Source: an uncultured Faecalibacterium sp. (lineage in GTDB: Bacteria; Bacillota; Clostridia; Oscillospirales; Ruminococcaceae). Taken from it: a stretch of 64,000 nucleotides of DNA. A program made the position numbers and the translations under genes. Each line of letters opens with the position of its first letter. The stretch's first letter is position 1. Where the stretch lies: NCBI GenBank assembly GCA_934513205.1, contig CAKSWU010000006.1, positions 21,827-85,826 of the forward strand, written 5' to 3'. Under the pieces are notes generated by a model that did not search any database, was not told where the DNA came from, and worked only from the letters and a program-made list of their open reading frames with translations. This document shows, piece by piece, positions 16,267 to 23,579 of this stretch.

Positions 16267-16662
16267 TCAGCTCTTTTTGATGAACTGGGTGCCGCAGCGG
16301 GGGCAGGAGATCTGGATGCGTCCCCGGCCCCGGGGCACACGCAGCTTCTGGCGGCACTGGGGGCAGCGGTAGTAGTGGTAGACTCTGCGGTTGGCCCACT
16401 GCTCCTTCAGGCCGCGGAACTTGCTGTCCACACGGTCTTTGATGGCGTAGTAACGATAGTTTTCATCGGTGCGCTTGGAGATATTGCGGCTCAGGGACCG
16501 GTAGTAGCACAGCACCAGCAGCACCGCGCCCACCCATGTGAACAGGCTGAACCGGGTCAGCAGCGACAGCAGCAGCATCACGATGGACGCAAAGCTCAAA
16601 AACTGATTCAGACCATCGGTGCCATAGCGGCCGATCATAAATTGACGGAACTTTTCTCGCAT
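16267..16662 (-). CDS. membrane protein with C-terminal zinc ribbon
   Basis: This 131-residue protein has two closely spaced hydrophobic segments (about residues 20-53), a basic stretch, and CPQC...CPRC at the C-terminus (about 99-122), a zinc ribbon facing the cytoplasm. It is the first gene of a probable three-gene operon with the DUF5685 and J-domain genes. Function unknown; the trio may form a membrane-associated chaperone complex, which is inference from order alone. Confidence 0.75.
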   Translation of the reverse strand: MREKFRQFMIGRYGTDGLNQFLSFASIVMLLLSLLTRFSLFTWVGAVLLVLCYYRSLSRNISKRTDENYRYYAIKDRVDSKFRGLKEQWANRRVYHYYRCPQCRQKLRVPRGRGRIQISCPRCGTQFIKKS

Positions 16663-16797
16663 ATAACGTTACCTCAGCAGTCCTTGCGGTTCCCGCACGG
16701 GGAACGGCGGGGACGTTTGTTCTTTTACATCTCTAGGATATCAGCCAACCATGAGGAAATTTTGAACAGACTGCAAATCTATCGTGAAGGACGAAAG

Positions 16798-19206
16798 TTA
16801 ATCGCACGATTCGGTGCCGCTGCTCTCCCGGCGGCGGACGGTGACGGTGGCTTCGGTGTCCAGTGCGCCCTCCATGCGGCAGTGCAGCACGGCGCGGCCC
16901 GCTGTGCCGGTGGTGGCAAGATAGGTGCCCGCCATGCCGCCGCGCAGCGGCACGACAGCGGGGCCAAGGATCTTCACCGGGCCTTCCACGCTCAGCTGCA
17001 CGGCCTCGCCGCAGTAGGACAGCAGATTGCCGTTCTGGTCAATGGCCCGCAGACTGACAGCGGCGCAGTCCCAAGTGGGGCCGTCGGTCAGGATGGGGTT
17101 GTGGACGGTGCATTCCAGCCGGATGCTCTGCACCGGCTCCCGCACCACCGTGCGCACCGCCCGTCCGTGCCACACGGCCTCGAACCGGTACACCGGGGCG
17201 GGGTCGCCCAGCACGCCGATGTACCGGCGGTACATGCGCATCACGTCGTTCCAGCCCAGCCGCAGGGAAAGCATCCGCGCCTTGGACAGGTGCGAAAGCT
17301 CCATGGCGTCCCGGCGCATTTCGTTGAGCAGGGACGCTGCCATTTGGGAGGATGCCGGGTCCATGCCCTCGTATTTTTCCAGCAGAGAGCCGACAAAATC
17401 GTTGATCTCAATGGGGGGATGGGGCAGCGCGGCAAACCGTCCGTGCCGGTCGGGCGTGAACTCGGCGATATAGTCATTGTCGCGGTACAGACGCACGCTC
17501 TCGGCGTTGGTGAACACCCAGCAGGCAGTCGGAGCGCAGCCGGGCAGGTCCCCCAGAGCCATGGAGGAGGAGACCTCCAGCACGATGTCCGAGGGTGCGC
17601 GGGCGGTTTTCTGGCTGGCATAGACCGCTGCCGCCAGTTTCGGGTTGCGGAACAGGTCGGTCACGCCATGGTAGCAGATGCGGTCGCCGCTGCCGAACTC
17701 CCGGTGGGTGTTGTAGTCGGACATGCACCAGCCAAAGCTGCCTGCCACGCCCTGCTGGGCAACGGCATCGTTGAGCACAGCGGCAAACCGCAGAGCGTGC
17801 ACCAGACGGTGCGCCTCATCGTCAAAGGGTTTGGTGGGCAGCTGCTGCCCGCCAAACTCGCTGATGAGGTAGCCTTTGCGGGTGTCCGGAGTCACAGCAG
17901 TGCGCCCCTCGCAGCCGGGGCCGCGGCCCCGGTAGGAATAGTCGTTGTAGGCGTAGACATCCTCCAGAAGCTGACTTTTGCGGAAGTTCCGCGCCCCCGC
18001 CGTGGGGCGGGTGGGGTCCAGCCGGCGGATGGCTTCGTTGGTGCGCTTGTAGAACGCTTCATCGTCGGCACTGCCGTTGATGCGGGCACCCCACAAAAAC
18101 ACGCTGGGGTGGTTGCGGCACTGGCAGACCATCTCCCGGCAGTTCTGCAGAGCCTGCGCCTTCCACGCATCGTCCCCGATATACTGCCAGCCGGGCATCT
18201 CGGTGAACACCAGCAGCCCCAGCTCATCGCAGGCGTCCAGAAACGCCGGGCTCTGGGGATAGTGGCTGGTGCGCACAGCATTGCAGCCCAGCTCTTTTTT
18301 CAGCAGCTGAGCGTCCAGACGCTGCAGGCTGTCCGGCATGGCGTAGCCCTGATAGGCAAAGCTCTGGTGCCGATTCAGGCCCCGCAGCTCCACGCGCTGA
18401 CCGTTCAGGTACAGCCCGCCTGCCACGAACTGCACGGTGCGGAAGCCGAACCGCACGGACTTTTCGTCCAGCACCCGGTCCGGCAGACCGCCGGTGCCGG
18501 GACGGATGAGCTGCACCGTCAGGGTGTACAGGGTGGGGTGGTCGATACTCCACGGATGGACGCCGTTCAGGGTGCCGGTGATGGGCAGGGAAAGCTCTCC
18601 CCCATAGACTGCCCGGCTGCCGGAGGGGCTGCGGATCTCGGCCTGCAGGGCGCAGCCCACCGTCTCGCCCACGGTGGAGGTGTAGATGCGGAAATCGCCC
18701 CCGGCCTTTGCTTCGATGAACACATCCCGCAGATAGGCAGGCTCCTTGATGTCCAGACAGACGGCGCGGTAGATGCCGCCATAGGTCAGGAAGTCGATGC
18801 TCCCCCCAAAGGGCGGGACGTTCAGGTCCTCGCGGCTGTCGCAGCGCACCGCCACCACGTTCGTTTCGCCCAGATGCAGCGCGCAGGTCAGGTCCACCGT
18901 GAACGCCGTGTAGCCGCAGGCGTGATGGAACAGCCGCCGTCCGTTGCAAAAGACGGTGGCGTCATGGGCGATGGCGCCAAAGGTGAGCAGCACGGTGCGT
19001 CCTGCCCATTCCCGGGGGGCAAAAAACTCCCGCCGGTAGCCGCACAGCCGCTGGTATTCGTTTTCGTTGCAGTAGTTGTAGGGCAGCACCTTCACGGTAT
19101 GGGGGATGCGCACCGGTTCAAGCTCCAGTCCGCACACCGGACGCACCAGCTCCGGGTCAAACTGCGGGGCATACAGCCAGCCTTCGTTCCAATCGTAGTG
19201 TTCCAT
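16798..19206 (-). CDS. glycoside hydrolase family 2 protein lacking the acid/base Glu
   Basis: This 802-residue protein has GH2 architecture: an N-terminal jelly-roll (VNGRRLFHH-type region), an immunoglobulin-like domain, a TIM barrel from about residue 285 (LRGLNRHQSFAYQGYAMP) and C-terminal beta domains. No signal peptide is seen, so it should be cytoplasmic. The nucleophile position is Glu450 in YLISEFGG. At the acid/base position the usual Asn-Glu is Asn377-Gly378 (WGARINGSADD). GH2 enzymes cleave beta-galactosides, glucuronides or mannosides; the substrate here is unknown and retaining hydrolysis may be impaired. It stands alone, not in an operon with a transporter. Confidence 0.85.
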   Translation of the reverse strand: MEHYDWNEGWLYAPQFDPELVRPVCGLELEPVRIPHTVKVLPYNYCNENEYQRLCGYRREFFAPREWAGRTVLLTFGAIAHDATVFCNGRRLFHHACGYTAFTVDLTCALHLGETNVVAVRCDSREDLNVPPFGGSIDFLTYGGIYRAVCLDIKEPAYLRDVFIEAKAGGDFRIYTSTVGETVGCALQAEIRSPSGSRAVYGGELSLPITGTLNGVHPWSIDHPTLYTLTVQLIRPGTGGLPDRVLDEKSVRFGFRTVQFVAGGLYLNGQRVELRGLNRHQSFAYQGYAMPDSLQRLDAQLLKKELGCNAVRTSHYPQSPAFLDACDELGLLVFTEMPGWQYIGDDAWKAQALQNCREMVCQCRNHPSVFLWGARINGSADDEAFYKRTNEAIRRLDPTRPTAGARNFRKSQLLEDVYAYNDYSYRGRGPGCEGRTAVTPDTRKGYLISEFGGQQLPTKPFDDEAHRLVHALRFAAVLNDAVAQQGVAGSFGWCMSDYNTHREFGSGDRICYHGVTDLFRNPKLAAAVYASQKTARAPSDIVLEVSSSMALGDLPGCAPTACWVFTNAESVRLYRDNDYIAEFTPDRHGRFAALPHPPIEINDFVGSLLEKYEGMDPASSQMAASLLNEMRRDAMELSHLSKARMLSLRLGWNDVMRMYRRYIGVLGDPAPVYRFEAVWHGRAVRTVVREPVQSIRLECTVHNPILTDGPTWDCAAVSLRAIDQNGNLLSYCGEAVQLSVEGPVKILGPAVVPLRGGMAGTYLATTGTAGRAVLHCRMEGALDTEATVTVRRRESSGTESCD

Positions 19207-19386
19207 GGCAGGTTCTCCGTCTTTTCAGTCACTTTACCTCTTATGGTATCACAAAGATATGAACGAAAAAAGCATCCGTGCCCTCTTTTGTGCCCGCAAA
19301 ACAGAAATTTTGCCGGCCTGCAAAAGCCCCCGGGCGTTTTGCCCAAGAAACGCCCGGGGAAATTGTATAATAATTCCTGTGAAAAT

Positions 19387-19421
19387 GAAGCGCCGGAACG
19401 TCTGTGACGTTCCGGCGCTTC
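19387..19421 (-). terminator. terminator of the flavodoxin-like gene
   Basis: A perfect 16-bp stem (19387-19402 with 19406-19421) with a 3-base loop. On the minus strand TTCATTTTC follows, a moderate T tail. Confidence 0.8.
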
Positions 19422-19437
19422 AAAATTTATTCTTACC

Positions 19438-20058
19438 TCAGCGGATAAAGCTGGTCATGGGACGCTTGGGGTTCTGGGGGTGTGCAAACCCGGCGGCTTT
19501 GCCTGCTTCGATGCAATGCAGCAGCCACGCCATGTTGCGGCCCAGCTCCTGCATCACGGCGCAGCCCTCGGCATCCTGCAGCACCTGCTCGGCGTTGGAG
19601 CCGTGCACCATGGCCCAGTAGGAGCCGTTGACCAGCGGCATCTGGAAGAACTGCGGGTACTTGACCAGCTGGTCCAGCGTGGTGGTGGTGCCGGCACGGC
19701 GGGCAGAGCAGCAGATGGCGGCGGGCTTATAGGCCAGATACTGCCCGCCTGCGTAGGACAGACGGTCCATAAAGCTGGTCATGTTGCCGGAAGCGGAGGC
19801 GTAGTGCACCGGACTGCCGAACACAAAGCCGTCGGCGGTCTTTGCCTTTTCGATGGCCTCGTTGACCACCCCGCCAAACACGCAGCCGCTGCCGCTGCGG
19901 CAGCCGCCGCAGCCGATGCAGCCGCCAATGGGCTGGCCGCCCACGTGCAGGATCTCGGTGTCCACTCCGGCATCGTTCAGTTCCTTGGCAATGAGGGACA
20001 GGGCGGTATAGGTGCAGCCCTTTTCGTGGGGGCTGCCGTTGATGAGCAGAACTTTCAT
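19438..20058 (-). CDS. flavodoxin-fold NAD(P)H-dependent FMN oxidoreductase
   Basis: This 206-residue protein has the flavodoxin-like start MKVLLINGSPHEKGCTYTAL (phosphate-binding loop of FMN) and the FGSPVHYASASGNMTSFMDR segment typical of the NADPH-dependent FMN reductase/iron-sulfur flavoprotein group. CIGCGGCRSGSGC (about residues 48-60) is a Cys-rich insertion in the position where iron-sulfur flavoproteins bind a cluster. It probably reduces quinones, metals or xenobiotics in the cytoplasm; the physiological acceptor is unknown. Confidence 0.85.
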   Translation of the reverse strand: MKVLLINGSPHEKGCTYTALSLIAKELNDAGVDTEILHVGGQPIGGCIGCGGCRSGSGCVFGGVVNEAIEKAKTADGFVFGSPVHYASASGNMTSFMDRLSYAGGQYLAYKPAAICCSARRAGTTTTLDQLVKYPQFFQMPLVNGSYWAMVHGSNAEQVLQDAEGCAVMQELGRNMAWLLHCIEAGKAAGFAHPQNPKRPMTSFIR

Positions 20059-20165
20059 GGAAATACTCTCCTTTTGCGGTCAGAATGCGCCGAAAAACCC
20101 CGGCGCTGCCGGCTTTATTGTAGCACAACCGGGACGCCGGCGCAACGCACCCGGGTCAGCGGCTC

Positions 20166-20194
20166 TTGACAAGAATATGCCGTTGGGCGATAAT
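20166..20194 (+). promoter_or_regulatory. sigma-A promoter of rsmD
   Basis: Consensus TTGACA (20166-20171), 17-bp spacer, GATAAT (20189-20194), about 60 bases before the rsmD start. Confidence 0.7.
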
Positions 20195-20255
20195 AAAAGA
20201 TACAAAAAAAGCAAAACACCGCCGGGCACACCGGCTGACAGAGGAGGAAAAAAGT

Positions 20256-20837
20256 ATGCGCGTGATCGCAGGAGACGCCCGGGGGCGGCGTCTGGAAGCA
20301 CTGCCCGGCACCGATGTGACCCGGCCCACCCTTTCACAGGTGAAGGAGGCCATGTTCAGCATCGTTCAGTTCGACCTGCCCGGGGCCAGAGTACTGGACC
20401 TGTACGCCGGAAGCGGTCAGCTGGGCATCGAGGCGCTGAGCCGGGGCGCGGCCCGGTGCGTTTTTCTGGATGAGAACCGGGAAGCGGTGAACATCATCCT
20501 GCGCAACTGCAAAAGCTGCGGGGTGTTCGACCGCAGCCGGGTGAACATCGGCGAGGCAGCACGCTACCTTTCTGCCTGCCGGGAGCAGTTCGACGTGGTT
20601 CTGCTGGACCCGCCTTTCCGCGGTGGTACGCTGGAAAAGATCCTTCCGGCGGTGGGCGGCTGCACGGCACCCGGCGGCGTGGTGCTGTGTGAGAGCGAGA
20701 CCGGCATCGTGCTGCCGGCTCAGGCAGGCGGCCTGACCCTGCAAAAGCAGTACAAGTACGGCAGGGTGCTGCTGTGGAAGTACACAAAGCCCATGCAGGC
20801 CCCGGAGGACCATGAGCAGGAGGGAGAAGCACTATGA
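20256..20837 (+). CDS. rsmD: 16S rRNA (guanine966-N2)-methyltransferase
   Basis: This 193-residue Rossmann-fold methyltransferase modifies G966 of 16S rRNA with S-adenosylmethionine. The N-terminus MRVIAGDARGRRL, motif I LDLYAGSGQLGIEALSRGA and the catalytic LLDPPF are diagnostic. The ATG at 20256 is chosen because GAGGAGGAA lies just before it and the conserved N-terminus starts there. The stop overlaps the next start by ATGA. Confidence 0.95.
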   Translation: MRVIAGDARGRRLEALPGTDVTRPTLSQVKEAMFSIVQFDLPGARVLDLYAGSGQLGIEALSRGAARCVFLDENREAVNIILRNCKSCGVFDRSRVNIGEAARYLSACREQFDVVLLDPPFRGGTLEKILPAVGGCTAPGGVVLCESETGIVLPAQAGGLTLQKQYKYGRVLLWKYTKPMQAPEDHEQEGEAL

Positions 20838-21295
20838 ACGTGAATGAACTTTTGGACACCATTGAGGACGCTCTGGAAGAGAGCGCCAATGTGCCGCTGT
20901 CCGGCGGCAAGAAGATCGTGGACGTGGAGCAGATCCGGGATCTGCTGGACGAGATCCGCGCCAACCTGCCCGGGGAGCTGCGTCAGGCCCAGCAGATCGT
21001 CAACGACCGGGCGCAGATCGTGGACACCGCACAGGCACAGGCACAGGCCATCGTGAAAAAGGCCGAGGAGCGGGCACGCATTCTGGTCAGCAGCGCCGAG
21101 ATCGTCAAGGCGGCCCAGCAGCGGGCAGCAGAGATCACCGGTGCAGCTCAGACCGAGGTGCGCAGCCTGCGCCAGACCGTGACCGACTACTGCGACAACA
21201 TGCTGCGCACTACTGAGGAGACCATGGTGGAGAACGCAGCACAGGTCAAGAATGTGCGGGCAAACCTGCGCCAGAACGCCAAGAAAAACGGCTGA
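20834..21295 (+). CDS. coiled-coil protein encoded with rsmD
   Basis: This 153-residue protein is almost entirely helical and rich in Ala, Gln, Glu and Arg, with a long predicted coiled coil (about residues 45-110: AQQIVNDRAQIVDTAQAQAQ...). It resembles ATP-synthase subunit b or DivIVA-like stalk regions in composition, but no membrane segment is present. It starts inside the rsmD stop (ATGA) and is clearly co-translated. In many Firmicutes coaD follows rsmD; here this gene takes that place just upstream of the division cluster. Function unknown. Confidence 0.75.
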   Translation: MNVNELLDTIEDALEESANVPLSGGKKIVDVEQIRDLLDEIRANLPGELRQAQQIVNDRAQIVDTAQAQAQAIVKKAEERARILVSSAEIVKAAQQRAAEITGAAQTEVRSLRQTVTDYCDNMLRTTEETMVENAAQVKNVRANLRQNAKKNG

Positions 21296-21341
21296 GTCCC
21301 CTGCAAGTTTCCACACAAATTCCACACATTGCGCCACTGGC

Positions 21342-21383
21342 AGTCCCTGCGAGCGAAAATGACGGCTCACAGGGACTTTTTTT
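21342..21383 (+). terminator. intrinsic terminator
   Basis: AGTCCCTG (21342-21349) pairs with CAGGGACT (21370-21377), with inner GAGC/GCTC pairing, then a run of T. Confidence 0.85.
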
Positions 21384-21418
21384 GTGGATTTTTGCACAAA
21401 AAAGCCATTCAAAAACCC

Positions 21419-21485
21419 TTGAAATCACAGGTTTGATTTGCTACAATAAATGTGTATCAGTGGGGCAAAGTGGGTAAAAGTAGGG
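21419..21485 (+). promoter_or_regulatory. division-cluster promoter with MraZ box
   Basis: TTGAAA (21419-21424), 17-bp spacer, TACAAT (21442-21447). Downstream are TGGGG (21461), TGGGT (21471) and TAGGG (21481) at exact 10-bp spacing. TGGGN repeats at about one-turn spacing are the known binding site of MraZ, which represses its own operon, so the first gene very likely regulates the cluster. Confidence 0.85.
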
Positions 21486-21524
21486 CGCACGCCCTGCAAA
21501 CGCCCCGGAAAGGGGGAACAGCGC

Positions 21525-21944
21525 GTGTTTTTTGGCCGGTACGATTACACCATCGACGCCAAGGGGCGGCTGAATTTCCCCGCAAAATTCCGCGATGCCA
21601 TGGGCGAGAGCTTCGTGGTGCTGGAATGGGTGGACCGCTGTCTGTTCGTTTTGCCCATGCAGGAAGTGGAGCGTCTGGCGGAAAAGCTGGAAAGCGATGA
21701 GCTGATGGACAGCTGGGCGGTCTCCGGCGACCTGTTCAGCACCGCCTGCGAGGTGGTGCCGGACAAGCAGGGGCGCATCCTGCTGCCGGCAGAGCTGCGC
21801 AGCTATGCCGGGCTGGAAAAGGATGTGACCATCATCGGCAACCGCAACCACGCCGAGATCTGGGCTACCGAGGTCTGGAATGCCCGCCGCGCCGCCGTGA
21901 CCAACGAGCAGCGCGCAGAGCGGCTGCGGATGCTGCACCTCTGA
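21525..21944 (+). CDS. mraZ: transcriptional regulator MraZ
   Basis: This 139-residue protein has two AbrB/SpoVT-like halves: FFGRYDYTIDAKGRLNFPAKFRD and STACEVVPDKQGRILLPAELRSY, each with the conserved DxKGR-type turn. MraZ forms a ring that binds TGGG repeats upstream of the division and cell-wall cluster. I set the start at the GTG at 21525, 7 bases after AGGGGGAA, because the conserved N-terminus begins there; longer in-frame starts add residues not found in the family. Confidence 0.95.
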   Translation: MFFGRYDYTIDAKGRLNFPAKFRDAMGESFVVLEWVDRCLFVLPMQEVERLAEKLESDELMDSWAVSGDLFSTACEVVPDKQGRILLPAELRSYAGLEKDVTIIGNRNHAEIWATEVWNARRAAVTNEQRAERLRMLHL

Positions 21945-21984
21945 TGCAAAAAACTACAATGGATCAAGAAAGGAGGTCGCGCCA

Positions 21985-22950
21985 ATGGACCTTGAACAAC
22001 AAACGGCCTTTGACCCGGCCTCGTTTGAGCATATCCCGGTTTTGCTGAACGAGTGTCTGGAGGGGCTGGCCATCGACCCCGCAGGCACCTATCTGGACGG
22101 CACTGCGGGCGGTGCGGGACATTCCCGCCAGATCGCCCTGCGGCTGGACGCTGCAAAGGGCGGCAGACTCATCTCGCTGGATCAGGACCCGGACGCGGTG
22201 CAGACCGCCCGGGCAAGACTTGCCGGGCTGCCGGCCACCGTGGTGCAGATCAACTTCCGCTACGCGGGACAGGCGCTGGAAGACCTTGGCATCGACAAGA
22301 TCAACGGAGCACTGCTGGATCTGGGCGTCTCCAGCCATCAGCTGGACGATGCTGCCCGGGGCTTTTCCTATCGGGCGGATGCGCCGCTGGACATGCGGAT
22401 GAGCCAGCAGGGCGAAACTGCGGCAGACCTTGTGAACACCCAAAGCCGTGAGGAGCTGGCCCGCATCCTGCGGGACTACGGCGAGGAACCCTTTGCGTGG
22501 CAGATCGCGGGCAAGATCGTGGAAGCACGGGAGGCGGTGCCCATCCGGACCACCCTGCAGCTGGCAGACATTGTGGCAAGCGCTATGCCCCCGGCAGAGC
22601 GCCGGAAAAACAAGAACCCGTCCCGCCGCACCTTTCAGGCACTGCGCATTGCGGTGAATCACGAGCTGGATGCGCTGGAAGAAGGGCTGGACACCATTTT
22701 TGAGCACCTTGCGCCGGGCGGAAGGCTGTGCGTGATCACCTTCCACTCGCTGGAGGACCGGCTGGTCAAGAACAAGTTCCGCCGCTGGTCCACCGCCTGC
22801 ACCTGCCCGCCGGAGTTTCCGGTGTGCGTCTGCGGCGGCAAGGCAAAGGCAAAGCTCATTACAAGAAAACCCATCGAAGCGGATCCGGCAGAGCTGGAAG
22901 AAAACCGCCGCAGCCGGTCCGCCCATCTGAGAGTTTTGGAAAAATGCTGA
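21985..22950 (+). CDS. rsmH: 16S rRNA (cytosine1402-N4)-methyltransferase
   Basis: This 321-residue methyltransferase (also called MraW) methylates C1402 in the ribosomal P site. HIPVLLNECLEGL at the start, the SAM-binding DGTAGGAGHSRQIALRL, GVSSHQLDDAARGFSYR and the C-terminal TFHSLEDRLVKNKFR are all hallmark segments. GGAGGTCGCGCC precedes the ATG. It follows mraZ by 40 bases, as in most bacteria. Confidence 0.97.
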   Translation: MDLEQQTAFDPASFEHIPVLLNECLEGLAIDPAGTYLDGTAGGAGHSRQIALRLDAAKGGRLISLDQDPDAVQTARARLAGLPATVVQINFRYAGQALEDLGIDKINGALLDLGVSSHQLDDAARGFSYRADAPLDMRMSQQGETAADLVNTQSREELARILRDYGEEPFAWQIAGKIVEAREAVPIRTTLQLADIVASAMPPAERRKNKNPSRRTFQALRIAVNHELDALEEGLDTIFEHLAPGGRLCVITFHSLEDRLVKNKFRRWSTACTCPPEFPVCVCGGKAKAKLITRKPIEADPAELEENRRSRSAHLRVLEKC

Positions 22951-22994
22951 AATGCTGAACACCCAGTCAGCATTTGGTGAGGAGGAGAGCAACC

Positions 22995-23474
22995 ATGGGT
23001 CAGGCAGCATACGATAGGAACGCGGTACGCCGCAGAAAAGCTCCGCAGACGCAGCGCAAGGCAGATCTGCGGGTGGAAAAGGGCGGCAAACGCCGCCTGA
23101 ACCCCCTGCAGGCAGCGGTGCAGAACGCCATGCATCTGGTAGAGGCGGCACTGCTGGTGGGCTTTGCCATCAGCCTGCTGTGGAGTGAATCCCGTCTGGT
23201 GGAGCTGAACGACCAGATCCAGGATGCCAAGGCCCAGCTGGTCAGTGAGCAGAGCCAGTATACCTACTACAACAGCACCCTGAACAGCAAGACCAACATC
23301 ACCAGTGTGGAAGAGACCGCCAGCCGTCTGGGACTGATGAAGATCGACCAGAGCCAGATCACCTACATCCGTCTGGGCGAGAGCGACACGCTGGAGCGTA
23401 CCCAGTCCGCTGTGCGGCAGTGGACCGATTTTGTCTACAACGGCGCCGTGACCATCCTCGGCACCATCAAGTAA
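22995..23474 (+). CDS. ftsL: FtsL-like septum protein
   Basis: This 159-residue bitopic protein has a basic N-terminal cytoplasmic region, one membrane helix (about residues 44-62) and an extracytoplasmic coiled coil (VELNDQIQDAKAQLVSEQSQ). The sequence is weakly conserved, as usual for FtsL; its place between rsmH and the class B PBP and its topology give the identity. It would help recruit FtsQ and activate FtsW and its PBP at the septum. GAGGAGGAG precedes the ATG. Confidence 0.8.
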   Translation: MGQAAYDRNAVRRRKAPQTQRKADLRVEKGGKRRLNPLQAAVQNAMHLVEAALLVGFAISLLWSESRLVELNDQIQDAKAQLVSEQSQYTYYNSTLNSKTNITSVEETASRLGLMKIDQSQITYIRLGESDTLERTQSAVRQWTDFVYNGAVTILGTIK

Positions 23475-23488
23475 ATCGAAAAAACGGG

Positions 23489-23523
23489 AAAGCGTGCGGC
23501 AGCGCACGCTTTTTCGGTTTTTA
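23489..23523 (+). terminator. internal terminator within the division cluster
   Basis: AAAGCGTGC (23489-23497) pairs with GCACGCTTT (23504-23512), followed by TTTTCGGTTTTTAT. It lies between ftsL and the PBP gene and may lower expression of the downstream part. Confidence 0.75.
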
Positions 23524-23579
23524 TCCCATCTGACAAGGAGCGGCGGACGCAAAGCGATGCCCCGCCGCAGGAGAATATC

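Noticed and set aside
14575..19407. 1610-codon open frame on the plus strand
   Set aside because: It is antisense to the DnaJ-domain, DUF5685, zinc-ribbon and GH2 genes, all with conserved motifs. Its product is His/Val/Ala-rich without any motif, as expected for a shadow in GC-rich DNA.
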